A stretch of DNA of 64,000 nt, from assembly GCA_910591455.2 (NCBI GenBank), contig OU342809.1, forward strand, positions 23,390,349-23,454,348, read 5' to 3'. Below the pieces are notes generated by a model. The model was not told where the DNA came from and ran no database searches. It saw nothing but the letters and a program-made list of their open reading frames with translations. Positions within the stretch are counted from its first letter, which is position 1, and every line of letters starts with the position of its first letter. Shown here piece by piece: positions 35,701-49,570 of the stretch. Position numbers and translations under genes: made by a program. This DNA is from Pholis gunnellus. Taxonomy: Eukaryota > Chordata > Actinopteri > Perciformes > Pholidae.

Positions 35701-36135
35701 TAGTCTATGCTGCCGGTAATCGGCTCGCCCAGGCCTCCGGCCTGACCTGCCGCCCGGTCTGCATTGCACCCGACCCCGATGCTTGTCCCTGCGGGTGGTG
35801 GGTCCACAGGGTGGCTGCTCCATGTTGTTTCTTCGGGCTGAGCCCGACCGGGCCCCATGGGCGAAGGCCCGGCCACCAGACGCTCGCCGACGAGCTCCCC
35901 TCCTGGGTCTGGCTCCGGGAGGGTGCCCCGGTTTCCCTGGTCCGGGCGAGGTGGCTGAAGTCCGTGGGCTGCTTATCATTGGGGTTCTTTTGAACCGCTC
36001 TTAGTCTGGGCTCTCCCCTGAGACCTGTTTGCCTTGGGAGACCCTACCAGGGGCTACTGCCCCGGACAACATAGCTCCCAGGATCACTGAGCCACGCAAA
36101 CTCCTCCACCACGGTAAGGTGGCGATTCGCGGAGG
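32776..36135 (-). mobile_element. full-length RTE-clade (Rex3-like) LINE
   Basis: A complete insertion of 3360 bases bounded by an exact 15-base target duplication, AGCATTTTGATGCTA, at 32761-32775 and 36136-36150. Minus strand: a 5' leader of about 156 bases, one uninterrupted ORF (35979-32803), a very short 3' UTR and a (GATG)n tail (CCATCC on +). The exact duplication, intact ORF and a nearly identical truncated copy 28 kb away indicate a young, possibly competent element. Placement in Rex3 rests on the GATG tail and single EN-RT ORF. Confidence 0.92.
32803..35979 (-). CDS. LINE polyprotein: endonuclease-reverse transcriptase, 1058 aa
   Basis: It nicks target DNA and reverse-transcribes the element RNA. 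Residues 1-90 are an Arg/Gly/Pro-rich basic leader. An APE-type endonuclease covers about 95-340: GTWNVTSL (97-103), AYAPNSSSEY, LLGDFNAHVG (229-238), RSMIDFVIVSSDL, STDHHLVV (325-332). The RT covers about 560-830: WQTGVVVPIFKK, YRGITLL, FVDLEKAF (698-705), LRQGCPLSP (758-766), LLFADDVVLLA (795-805). A C-terminal region (RTRWRDY, PPRPDPG) ends in TAA. The ATG follows the leader directly. Where APE enzymes normally have the catalytic Glu (LQE-type motif), this protein has GLTSTH (123-128). No frameshift or stop. Confidence 0.93.
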   Translation of the reverse strand: MISSPRTSATSPGPGKPGHPPGARPRRGARRRASGGRAFAHGARSGSARRNNMEQPPCGPTTRRDKHRGRVQCRPGGRSGRRPGRADYRQHRLALGTWNVTSLAGKEPELVQEVERYQLDIVGLTSTHSTGSGTKLLEKGWTLSFSGVAQGERRRAGVGILTSPRLSAAVLEFSPENERVASMRLRVAGSKALTVVCAYAPNSSSEYPAFLESVGGVLERAPPADYIVLLGDFNAHVGNDGETWRGVIGRNGLPDLNPSGVSLLDFCASHGLVITNTMFEHKVVHKCTWYQNTLGRRSMIDFVIVSSDLRPYVLDTRVKRGAELSTDHHLVVSWIRWQVNRLERPGKPKRIVRVNWERLAEDPVREVFNSHLRKNFSHIPREVGNMESEWTMFKASIVDAAARSCGRKVIGACRGGNPRTRWWTPEVREAVKLKKEAFRACLAQGSPEAAERYREARRAAAAVVAGAKTRAWEEFGEAMEKDFRLASRRFWQTIRRLRKGKQGLPQAVLSRGGELLTRTGDIVGRWKEHFEELLNPTNMSSAEEAAPEDLGGSPISLAEVAKVVKKLLGGKAPGVDEIRPEILKALDTVGLSWLTRLFSVAWGSGSVPMDWQTGVVVPIFKKEDRRVCSNYRGITLLSLPGKAYARVLERRFRPFVEPRIQEEQCGFRPGRGTVDQLFTLARLLEGFWEFAQPVYMCFVDLEKAFDRVPRGFLWGVLREYGVPDPLQRAIRSLYDCSRSCVRILGNKSDTFPVGVGLRQGCPLSPVLFVTFMDRISRRSRAVENVRFGGLGITSLLFADDVVLLASSDLDLQHSLGRFAAECEAAGMRVSTSKSEAMVLCRKPVDCSLQVGTECLPQVKEFKYLGVLFTSEGKMEREIDRRIGAAAAVKQALHRTVLVKRELSRKAKLSIYWSVYVPTLTYGHELWVVTERTRSRVQAAEMSFLRRVAGLSLRDRVRSSDIRRELGVEPLLLRIERSQLRWFGHLIRMPPGRLPLEVFRARPTGKRPRGRPRTRWRDYISQLAWESLGIPQYELENVAGEREVWVSLLGLLPPRPDPG

Positions 36136-36150
36136 AGCATTTTGATGCTA

Positions 36151-39100
36151 AAACATACATATTTCATATTTCATACATATTTCGACCAAAATTTGAATGT
36201 TTGTATTTAAATACATAAGGAAACATCACAGGGAAGCTACAAAATAATTAAAAAACCTAAAAATAAGCAAACAAACAAAGGACCCGTCCTTTAAATAGCT
36301 TGAATGTAGAAGTAAAGGGGCCTATAAGAAGAAATATGCCTTTAAAGTTCTTGGTTTTCAGATCAGTTCTTTGACAGTTCAACTCACAAAATACAGCGTA
36401 GCCTGTGGCACAGTTGCTAAACTTTTCCTCAGTTTTCGGGAGGCTCATCTCACTCTGAGCACCCCAAAGCAGCCATCACAAGAACAGCACAAAATATCCA
36501 CAGAGCGACACACAATTTCCCAAAAGTGCTTGGCGGCAGCTTTCTGCAAACTGCCCCCGATAGCTCAAGAAGGGATAAATTAGGTGGGCAAATTTGTCAC
36601 CATATGCAACCTGAGGGCGCCTCGCTGTTGGATCACATCTAGCGCCTGTTCATGATTCTGATTACAGCCAAGAAATGCACTTTGTCTCCACTAATGCCCC
36701 TTTCATTTTTGAACGGGGCCCAGATTTCTCAGTGATCTGTGAGACTGTGAATCTAACTGACTGATTAACACCATCAGCAGCAGACATAGTGTCTCCGCAT
36801 TCTCCAGTCGGTTTTATCTACAGCGGTATCGTCGTGGAAGCACTTTTCAGCTCCCCCCGGTGCCTTTGTAAAATTGAAGAGTCATCCCACTGTATTTGTA
36901 ACACAGGGAGCCTCATACGGAATATTACCCCGAACAACACTCAGGACTCCCCATCGCATGCCGCCGCTGCTTTATTGTCTCACTGTTGGGCTCAGCAATC
37001 TCCCGCCTATAGAGTCTTGTTCCGGAAGTCCTCCCCGCATTGTCACACTCTCAACCTCCCAGACATCAAGGGAAATCTTGTTGAATGGCTTCATTTTCAA
37101 GACAAAAGCCTTTTTATCATCTTTGAACACGACCCATTGCCACAAAAAATGTGAAAACATATTTTATAGTACCATATTTTCAGTTGGTGCCATCATGTTC
37201 CCACATGTGCATCGGCTGTATGATCATAAGATCCTTCTTCTGGAACCTGAGGTCACTTCTCTGCATGTTGTCTCATCCAACTCAGTGTCATAATTCACCC
37301 TGCTCCATGTTTGCCCTTTTGTTTCATTCATATCGTTCGCCTCTTTTCTCTTCACTTCCTGCCTTCATGCGTTTTCCCGCTCACCTGTTCCCACTTATTC
37401 GATCAGTCATTCACTACACATACCAGCCCAGTTCCTTTGTTCTTTGGTTGCTGTTTGGAGTTTCAGTTTTACTTTCATCTGCCCGCCTTTAGAACTTTGA
37501 GCCTGTATAGTGGCGCAGGTAAACACCTGTATTTACCCTGCAATGACGTGTCAAAATGGCTGGTGTGAAAAGGGCTGTTGCAGGATACAGATTTTATGAC
37601 TCTTGATGGTTGCCATGGTGTGTTTAAGCCGATTCGATTTTCTAAGGGTGCTATTTAAAAGCTACCCGGGGAAAAACTCAAAAACCAAATGAAAGGAGCA
37701 TGGTTATTTTAGGGTCAAACTTCACGCCGTTGCCTTTATGATGGAATGAATACTAATACATCTGTAGAACAGCAAGATCTTTAGCTTTCCCATTTTGAAA
37801 CTGCTAGCTCAGTAACCGCTTTGAAAAAAAAAAGTGTTTTTATATGACATTATGATACCTGTACCCTTAAAATGATACCATTTTCAATAATGTTCTTAAT
37901 TTGATACTTCATTGGATACCTTTCATGTGACTGGGAGCTCTGTGTATGTCCCACTGACTAGCTAATGCACTCCGCTAATACGGCGGTTGTCACTGAGGCG
38001 GTTGCCCTCCGGTTCCCTCCCCCCACCCAGGTTAACACTGTAAGCGCCGTCAGCACTATTGCCATTGTTAGCACTGTTCATGCTGTTAGCGACACTAACT
38101 GCTATCCGCCCGGTTCAGCTATCTCCATGTTGAGAGCCATGCGCAGGAAAATCCCTGCTAACGAGCCAATCACACGTTTGCACGAATACAAAGTAATTTT
38201 TTCAACAGCTAAGCTGCTAAAAAAAGCACAACACGTACAAAGTAGCAGCTTCCAAAGCAGCTTCCTAAAAAAAGGGGGGGGGTTTCAGATGCTACTCACC
38301 ATGAGTCACTGTGGAAAGCGGGTTACCATCATTGAACATGGGAACGCTGCGTGGAGAATACTTGTGGCTTCCAGATTGCGCAGCAGCTGCTGGTAAACCT
38401 GGATCTGAGAGACTGGAAATGAGAACACCTGCAGGGAACGGGAGTCATGGAGGCAGCTGCAAAAAAAGTTGAGGAACACAATGAGAGTACTGCAGAAAAC
38501 CGAATAACCACCCCCAACTAAATACTTACCAGTTGAGGGATCTTTATAAAGTCAGGGTGGGGAATGGGCTTAAAGATGCAAATATCCATATTTTTCTATA
38601 AACAATGGATGAAATACTCATGTGTAATGTGAAAAAGGCTTATTAATGTAGTGACAAATCCACCAAGAATTATGACAAGATGCAACTTTTCGGTTTCTCA
38701 CCACTCTCGAGCATCCATGCATCAAGCAGCACCAGGCGACTTTTTCTTTGTGAAATTGTCGATGTAACCCAAGGTACGCTACTTGCCCCGGCACCAAACA
38801 GCAGCAAGTCAAAGCGGGTTAGCGGGTGAACAAATTGGAGCATTTAACAGCAAGGAGTCAGATATTTATCCTGAGGAGGCGGTGAAGACCAAAGTAGAGG
38901 TACAAGTAGAGGGAAAATCTGACTTATATTCGATAGTGTTGCTACGTATCGCCTGGTTGTTTAGCAATCAACTGCTTGCTAATTGTTCCTCATCTACAAG
39001 GTCAATATGTCAATAAACCCGAATCACCACTGCAATATGTTGACAACTTGTCTTTTAATGAGCAACATTATACATGTGGACCTTTTGGCATCTCAGCCCC

Positions 39101-41500
39101 CATGGGGTCCTATCTCCATTGAAGGTGTGTGCGTGTTGTCAGAAGCTCTTCATATGTCTTTCAATCACAGCGGTGGGTTGGGAGAGCTCACAGCACAGGT
39201 GTGAGGTGGGGGGGTAAAAAGCCTGAGGGGGATATATATATGTGTGTGTGTGTGTGTTTATACCTCTCTGTCGCATTCAATCTCTCGAACTCTCTCTGAG
39301 ACATTCGCTCACACTTCCCATAAAACAAACCATTCTGTGTACATATACATATATATATTTATATATATATAGAGAAATATTTATTAATAACATCTGAATG
39401 GACAATTTACACAGTCTGCCTTAAGTTCATACTACATCTTGTGTTTACGCTTTGATTAGTATCTCACAACAAAAGAGATTTCAAAAAATGACTCACAGAA
39501 AAATGATGCATGCACTGTACCCTACAAACACAGAAGAAATTCTCATTGTTATTTGTGACAGTGTCCAATACAAAGACATAAACAATACTGGCATTAGTCT
39601 GAATTTCAAAAAACAAACACTGGCTCCATTAAAACAACAGCAGGGTGTGGTTTAAACTAACAGCATAAAGTCCAGTTACAGGTAGATTCAGGAAAGATTC
39701 TGAGTCGTCATTATTTTTTTTGTGATGACAAAGCCCGAATCAAAAAGGAACAATCCCACTGGTTTGACAATATGAGCCATAAAACAAGGCTTTCTGAAGA
39801 GGGCAGACCTGCATCTGCAACACATTCTCACTCCCAACTCGTCAAATACCAACGCTTGGACCGTGGCCCTACACTTCACACTATGATGCTCCAGGTTTCC
39901 CTCAAGCGTCAGTTCTGGCCGTGGCGGGGACGGCGTGTTTGTATTTCACCAAATTCTCTTTCTTTTTCAAATAAACTCCCGGCAACAAAACCACTTAGTT
40001 AAGTTTAGGAAAAGAGTGTGGTTGGCGTTAACGTACTAACGACTCATGGCTAGCGAGTGACAAACAAGGGTAAGAGTTGGGTTGAACGCATGCGAGTCAT
40101 GTGACCCACAACTGACCTGAAAAAATGTCAATATTTACTGACTGACCAAGCGTCGCGATTGGAGTTGAAAGTGAGACCTTGTTGGCATCTGCAACTATCA
40201 GGGAATATTGTATTGTTTTAAACTATTTTCTTGGATTTGTCCATAATTTCTATCAGTTATGGTAACACTGTATTCAGCAGAGTACAATACCAATATGATT
40301 GTTCCACTAGTGTGTACGTCGACCATTAATACACTTTATTTTGTCAAATATAATGCTTAAGTTGTAATAAACCAGAATTATCTTTAACCCAAGAACCCAA
40401 GAATATCACTGTCTAGGTTTACAGACACAATAAGTTTGCTTTTCCGACAAAGAAATGTAGAATATGCCAATTTGAATCTGGTTTCAGGAGCATTGCATGT
40501 ATACAGAACAATTGGAATATGCTTTTCAATTGGGGTGTTTACGTCAGTTTGCGACACACAACCGCTTGCAGGTCTACGGCCGGCTCGGTGTGATGTAAAC
40601 AAACTTGCCGACTGGTTGCAGAGATGCGCGCCCAAAAGAAAAGCCCAAAAGTTCTGGTCAGACGGAAAAACAAGACTTGGATATGCGCAAATATCGCAAC
40701 CGAAGGGCAAAAAACTTTTGTGCATGTGAACAGTCAGTGAGATCATTAGCAGTTGCCCTTTAGCCAGAAGAACAAGCCCCTTTCACCGTCACCACCAACA
40801 CCTCATTTTGACCACACCCTGTGAACAAAGTATGACAATTTTAACATGCAGTAAATAAAACCCCCCTTTATGTTCCCTCTGTTCGCTGCTTTACACATTC
40901 TTGGAGCAAATCCTCTTCACTTTACATCTTTGCAGGAAGTGTTCTGTGAGAAAGTTGCAGATAAAGGTAAAACTAAGGCTTTGTTCATGTCTGCATGAAA
41001 CAAATGTTTAAAAGAGAGCTAAAACATTGTCGATCTGAACAGGAAGGCCCTGTCTGTCATTTCTAAATCTGCAAACCGCACCTGTCTAACTCTTACTGCA
41101 TCTATGAAAGCTCATCACTCACACGAATCACAATCACGGCCTAGAAACAAATGATTTTTGGTCCACAAAACTGAGATTTGTTACAAAAGCTCGACCTGTT
41201 AGATAATCTCAACCTGTTAATGCCGTCAGCAACAGCTCAAAAATGACAAATGAAAGCACTGTAGTAGATCAGTTGGAATGTAGTTAAAGTGATGTTTGGT
41301 TGTGATGAAGGAAAGAAAGAAGAGGGAATTGGCTTTTGCAGCGGTCTTAGCAAACTAAAGCTTTTCAATCTAATGACACGCCAGCTTGAGTAATAGCTTT
41401 TAGCTGATGCTTCTACTGTAGTCGCTTGTTAGTCACACTATATTTTTTAACATTTCACTACGACTATCTGCAGGTCATCTATCGCTCTACCACCCTGAGG

Positions 41501-41534
<34 letters not shown>

Positions 41535-42633
41535 TCATGGGGATGGTGGTGTCTTGAGGGAATTGGTGGATCCTCCTTGGCTTCCACTCCCCGTCGCTCC
41601 CTGTCCGACCCACTGGACCGCAACAGAGGAGAGAGAGGGATGGAGAGAAAGACGATCTGGTTAGATGCAAACAGAAGCCAAACAAAACTAAAGGTCTAAT
41701 GTAATCTAAATTGTATTTACATCATGTATGGAACTCATTATCCTATGAGACGCACACCTCATAGAGCACCATCACATGCCATTAACCAGGAAACCATCTA
41801 TAGTAAGTTCTGTGTAAGGCCGGCAAGAGCCTTAGAGAGTTTTTTGGGCTTTGTCACTCATCATTCACCAAAAGCACTCGGTGACCGAAGAGCCGAATTA
41901 ACCTGGAAATTGTCAATTATATTTGCACATGTGAATGCAATCGCTGGCACTTCAAAGATCTCATCACCAAAGTTGTATTTTTTAAAGCAGTGAAAATGCT
42001 CTTGGAAGAGGAGCCAATGTTCCATGATATCCATTGGAAACTAGATTTGTCCATTTTTAAGAGACAAACACACTGAAGCTCCTTTAGAAAATGTCTTTAA
42101 AATGGAAATCTAATGCCTTATTTATTCATATGATAAGAAATACTATGAAAGTGTTCTTTAAATTTAATGGACAGATTTGTTTGCGTACAAGTGAAAGTTT
42201 TGCCTGATGATGGCACTTGAGGAAAGGTCAAAATAGGCATCCAAAGCATGAGAATTAATCATCCGGGGACACAAAGTGGGTCAAGGGGACATTTTGACAT
42301 CATGGTGGTGTTGGACAAAAAGTCAGGGGGGTCACAAAATCACAAGAATAATCATAGGACAAATACAAACAATGAAATACTATATCAAATTTCATATATT
42401 CTGGACCACATCGGTGGACAACCAATTAAAGCAATCTGATTGGTTCACAGCCATACTATACCACTCCTATGCCGTCGGATGCGGAGTGGAGAAAAGAAAG
42501 ACTAATGTGTTTTATGGTTGCTTAGCGACACAGTCACCGAGGGATCACTTCCGCCAACATGGAACTTGTTACGGATACAAAGTAACAAAGTTATCTGTTA
42601 AAATCAGGCGACAACCTCCGGTTCTGCCGAGTT
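36151..42633. other. intergenic, no gene recognised
   Basis: No host exon is seen. 39826-40110 is a dispersed repeat related to 52932-53075 (CTCACTCCCAACT.GTCA and AAGTTTAGGAAAAGA blocks). A (GT)n tract lies at 41502-41533. Short A/T tracts lie at 39230-39390. Confidence 0.45.
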
Positions 42634-43118
42634 AAGCCAATGCGAAGTGTCTTAAAACTTACATTCTCTACTGACCACCAGGGGGCGACTCTTCTGGTTG
42701 CAAAAAGAAGTCTGGTTGTATAGAAGTCTATGAGAAAATGACTCTACTTCTCACTTGATTTATTCCCTCAGTAAACATTGTGAACATGAGTTCATGGTCT
42801 CAAGCTCTAGTTTAAAGTTGTCTTCAATGATGTTCATTTAGTAAATTATGGTCCAGTTTAGATTAAAATAGACCATAAAGCGGAGTATGCTTTAGGGCGG
42901 GCTTACTGTGATTGACAGGTCGCTGCTTCTACCAGAGCCATATACGGTGTCTTTAAGTCACTTCTCCCCATTCCGAATATGGTAACTTCTGTACATTGGC
43001 TGAAAAACAAACATGGCGACGACCGCAAACCAAGATGGCTACGGCGAAATCGCTAAACTCAAGGAATTAAAATCGCAGTCCACAAACCAATGGGTGACAA
43101 CACGATGACTACGTTTGT
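42634..43118 (+). repeat. dispersed fish repeat family R1, copy 2 (longest)
   Basis: It starts AAGCCAATGCGAAGTGTCTT and runs through CCACCAGGGGGCGACT, CCCTCAGTAAACATTGTGAA, GTATGCTTTAGGGCGGGC, CCAAGATGGCTACGGC and CACAAACCAATGGGTGAC. It is non-coding, probably a non-autonomous transposon abundant in fish. It is the reference for the interrupted copy at 45839-47724. Confidence 0.78.
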
Positions 43119-45838
<2,720 letters not shown>

Positions 45839-45959
45839 TGAAGCCAATGTGGAAGTGTCTTAAAACTGCGTTCTCTTTATTGACCAGCAGGGGGCGACTA
45901 ATCGGGTTGCAAAAATAAATCAGATTGTATGGAAGTCTATGAGAAAATAACCTTACTTC

Positions 45960-47384
45960 TGTCGTAGAATATTTTTATGTTAATCGGGAGAAGAGAGTGT
46001 TATTCGCAAATCAAAATAATCCAAGTCTCCAAATCATTCAAAGTTGTCCTGTTCCATTTATTCTCTTGCAAGAGGGAGAATCCCCCAACACAGCTCTTCA
46101 CACAGAGTCTGCTGGAAGCATTCTTCAACATCAGTTCAAATCCTCACACACTATATACTACAGCAGGAACAGTCTCCTCCTTTAGACAGGTCAAAGGTGT
46201 CTTACGCTGGTTGATCTGATCTCCCATTTTCCATTGATCTCATTGTCAGATTCATTTACATTAACCTAAACATCCCCAGGACAGGAACAAACCCCCAGTG
46301 TGACCCTTTGATCATCTTCCTGTGTCTGTCTTTACGGTCCTCTAAAGTAAACAGTAACTCTCAGTTCCTGATCTGATCAGAGATGGGCAAAGATACATCA
46401 AAATGTATTTTGATACAAAATACAAAATACCCCCAAATAAATGTATTACAACAAAATACAAAATACAAAATACTGGTGCCAGAAAATGTAACAAAATACA
46501 TGTATTTTGTATTTAAAATATAGGAAATACTTTTTCTGGATTTTCTGTTTTCTCACAATTTGGTATAGCAGAGCATTCAGGTTTATATAATGTACACAAA
46601 GCTCTGGTGAACCCCACAAACAGGAAGAACAGTCACAGAATGTCAGTGTAACTAAGCAAAGCTATTAAAAGACAACAACTTGATTGATTATGTATATATA
46701 TATATTTTTATTAATGGGACTTAACAACCCATATACTTTTTGTATCAACAAGAACATATTCATCACATATGACATACAAGCTCCCAATCTCCCTCTTCCT
46801 ATAGCTAGCTACTCGACTGATAAGCTAACTTGCTAAACACTGGCTATGCACTAGCCTAGACAGCATGCTAGCGTCATTAGCATGTTAGCATCGATCGCTA
46901 GCTTGATATTATAACCATCACCATGTATATACAATAGGCTATGTAGCCAGACCCAGACATAAGTTATACATCAAGCTAGTTGACATCTGTCACACTCAGA
47001 TACAATATTTAACTTGACAGACAATCCGTTGAACTTGAAGATCTGAAGACTGAACTCGTGAACTGTTTTTTGATTCGTGGAGAAAGTATTTTGAGTATTT
47101 TAAATACAAAATTACTCCACTCTAAAGTATTTTGTTACAAATTACATTAGATTTTTAATCGGCCCTATCAAATACAAATTACAAAATACTCAAAAGTAAT
47201 TGAAATACGTATTTCAAATACAAGTAATAGAAATACTGCCCATCTCTGGATCTGATCATAAATCATGTTTACACAGAGCTATCTGTTCTTACCCCATGTA
47301 TGGACAGAGCTAAATATCTCTACCTCTGTTCTTCTAATGTTTCTAACCATTTCATGATACTGATATATATTTTTTACCTTTACA
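45960..47384 (+). mobile_element. solo LTR (546 bp) interrupted by a hAT element
   Basis: The insert begins TGTCGTAGAATATT and ends CCTTTACA, the TG...CA ends of an LTR, and is flanked by a 4-base duplication CTTC (45956-45959 and 47385-47388). After removing the hAT and its duplication, 546 bases remain. There is no internal coding region, so it is a solo LTR. The orientation and superfamily (LTR retrotransposon or endogenous retrovirus) are not determinable. Confidence 0.72.
46378..47248 (+). mobile_element. non-autonomous hAT element, copy A (871 bp)
   Basis: The ends are CAGAGATGGGCA and its reverse complement, flanked by the exact 8-base duplication GATCTGAT (46370-46377, 47249-47256), which is diagnostic of hAT. 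Subterminal regions are rich in GTATTTTGTA-like motifs, probable transposase binding sites. There is no transposase ORF. Confidence 0.93.
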
Positions 47385-47724
47385 CTTCTCTCTTGATTCA
47401 TTACCTCAGTAAACATTGTAAACATGAGTTCATGGTCTGAATCTCTAGTTTCAAGTCTTCTTCCTTCAATACAGCATGATGTTCATTTAGTAAATGATGG
47501 TCCTTTTAGAGTAAAATTGACGATAAAACAGTGTATGCTTTAGGGCGGCGTCTTTACGCCACTCCTCCGCAGTCCAAATATGGTCACTTCCGTTTACTGA
47601 TTGCAAAATACCAATACGGCGATGGCCAAAATGCCGAACATGAGGCTTCAAAACGATAGTTCACAAACCAAAGGGTGACGTCGCGACACTGCGTCCACTT
47701 CTCATGTCTTATATACAGTCGATG

Positions 47725-48592
47725 GTGTGTGCCCCACTGGCTGGCTAATCACCGGCGTTCTGCACTGCGCTCATACCAATGGTAACTGTAACTGTAACAT
47801 ACCCAGGTATGTTACAGCTGGTGTGATGCCATCGTAAAACGGTCTCTAGTTTTGTATAGTTTTTGTGAGGTTGCAAGGTACAAGTTCTGGATTCTGAAAA
47901 TGGACTGGGGAACTGGGTTTCTTTTTTATTTAATATTTTTATCACAAGGGATTTCACGTAACCTGAGATCAAATTTCTCTGTTAAATGAAATACGTGTCG
48001 CAGCCATCGTTCTAAAGTGTCGGTATCAGTTGGGAAAAGCAGCACGCATAGGTTAAGTAAGTCATCTGAATGGTAAAGCAATCAAGATAGATACTCATTA
48101 GACATCAGCTGGCCTGATTTTAGATGGAAATGTCATTAGGGTGGCTGAGAAAAGTCAGACATGTTCATTAGAGGTGGAATAATACTGCTCATAATGAGCA
48201 CCGTCAGACCTCCTCTGGTAGAAATTAATGATGTCTACAGAGGATTTGTGTCAATGGTCCTCATGACGACTTATGTTAAACAGCTAACAAGCTAGCTAGT
48301 GGCTATTACATCTACTCAGGAATATTAAACATTCCAACACATCTCCTCATAGAGCTGAAGACACGTATGAGCCGGCGGAGGCTGACGTTCCATAGCTGAT
48401 CCTCACATTTATCCAGACAGCAATCCATTTTAAAGCGTTTTATCTTCTGACTCGTTCAGCTGAATACAAATAGATTTAGCCTTGACAACTCGACATGAAT
48501 TTACATGAATCAGTCCAGCATCTGTTTTAGTTTTTTTTATAATGAATGTGGGCAGGGGATTCAGAAATAGAAACAGCTCAGTGAATGTAGCC

Positions 48593-48687
<95 letters not shown>

Positions 48688-49440
48688 AGCTAAGTGCCTC
48701 TGTTGTGGCAATCCCAGAAAAAACAAGTCAAGTACAGAGGGATATGCAGTATTTCTGTTATGTAATTGTTTCTTTTTTTTTTTCTCACTGGACCTAAAAA
48801 ACGAAATGCACAACGCGGCAACATGAAATACAAGACTCATTTAGGAGTCTCTTCATTAATGTTTCTGATGCCTTTTTCTGTTTTGAATGAAGACTCTTCA
48901 TCTCTACTCTACTCTACTGTACTCACCTTTTGTGTATTTATTCTTTAAATATTCCTACACAAGTATGTTTTTGCTTGAATCTCTTGGCTTACTTAGCCTG
49001 AGTGTGAGGGACCAGCCCACTGATATATGAAGACAAACCCATTGCATAGCATACATCGAAGGCTCTTCACCGCTAGGTAATCTGATGGGTTTTTTTCATC
49101 AGCAGTGAATGGTCATTCAACGAGAAAGTCATTCGGACCTAATGTTGACTGTATACCAAATGTTAAGTCATGCCAGTGGCCGCTCGTCGATTTGGTCCAC
49201 CACTCTGGTCCAGACAAACAACTAGAAGATGGTTTATCATCAAATGAAACATTCATGTTGTCCATAAGATGAACTAAAGATGAAGACTGACCACCATGGG
49301 ATTGTTATTTTTGTTTCTTAGTAACATTTCTTGACTACTACTGTAGACTGTTTAGGTGATGCTTAGAGGCTTACTTTGAAAGCACAGATTAAAACCTTTA
49401 TTGGACTGTATTCTACCTATTGTACACAAGCAGCCCATAC
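47725..49440. other. intergenic, likely downstream of the synaptotagmin gene
   Basis: No exon is recognised. The terminal syt9 exon, which should encode only a few residues and the 3' UTR, may lie here or further left. It includes the (CT)n tract at 48595-48682. Confidence 0.4.
48595..48682. repeat. (CT)n microsatellite, about 44 units
   Basis: Uninterrupted CT repeat. The reverse-strand frame reads as Arg-Glu repeats with no biological meaning. This polypurine/polypyrimidine tract could form triplex DNA. Confidence 0.97.
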
Positions 49441-49570
49441 CTCTATGAGTGGGTGCCAGTGTGCAATGGGTTTCCGTGGGTATGACAGCATCTCGTTCCA
49501 GTGGTCTCGCCCCAGGCTCTCCGCCTCGTTGCCCACCCTGCACACCCCGATCACTTCATTATGTCCGACC
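49441..49570 (-). CDS. syt9: syt9 exon: end of C2B
   Basis: Acceptor tcctgcag; donor GAG|GTATGG. It encodes RVGHNEVIGVCRVGNEAE, GRDHWNEMLSYPRKPIAHW and HPLIE, with the WHXL-type motif HWHPL near the C-terminus used for vesicle docking. It ends in phase 0 after Glu, so a short terminal exon is expected downstream (lower coordinates) but was not identified. Confidence 0.92.

Larger units (their letters stand above)
45839..47724 (+). repeat. R1 repeat copy 3, split by a solo LTR
   Basis: The left half (45839-45959) ends at CTTACTTC. The right half (47385-47724) resumes with CTTCTCTCTTGATTCATTAC, exactly as continuous sequence does in copy 2. The family order is otherwise intact to ATACAGTCGATGG. 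The intervening 1.4 kb is therefore an insertion. Confidence 0.82.

Noticed and set aside
48430..48840. Frame with Glu-Arg repeats
   Set aside because: Translation of the (CT)n tract, not a charged-domain protein.
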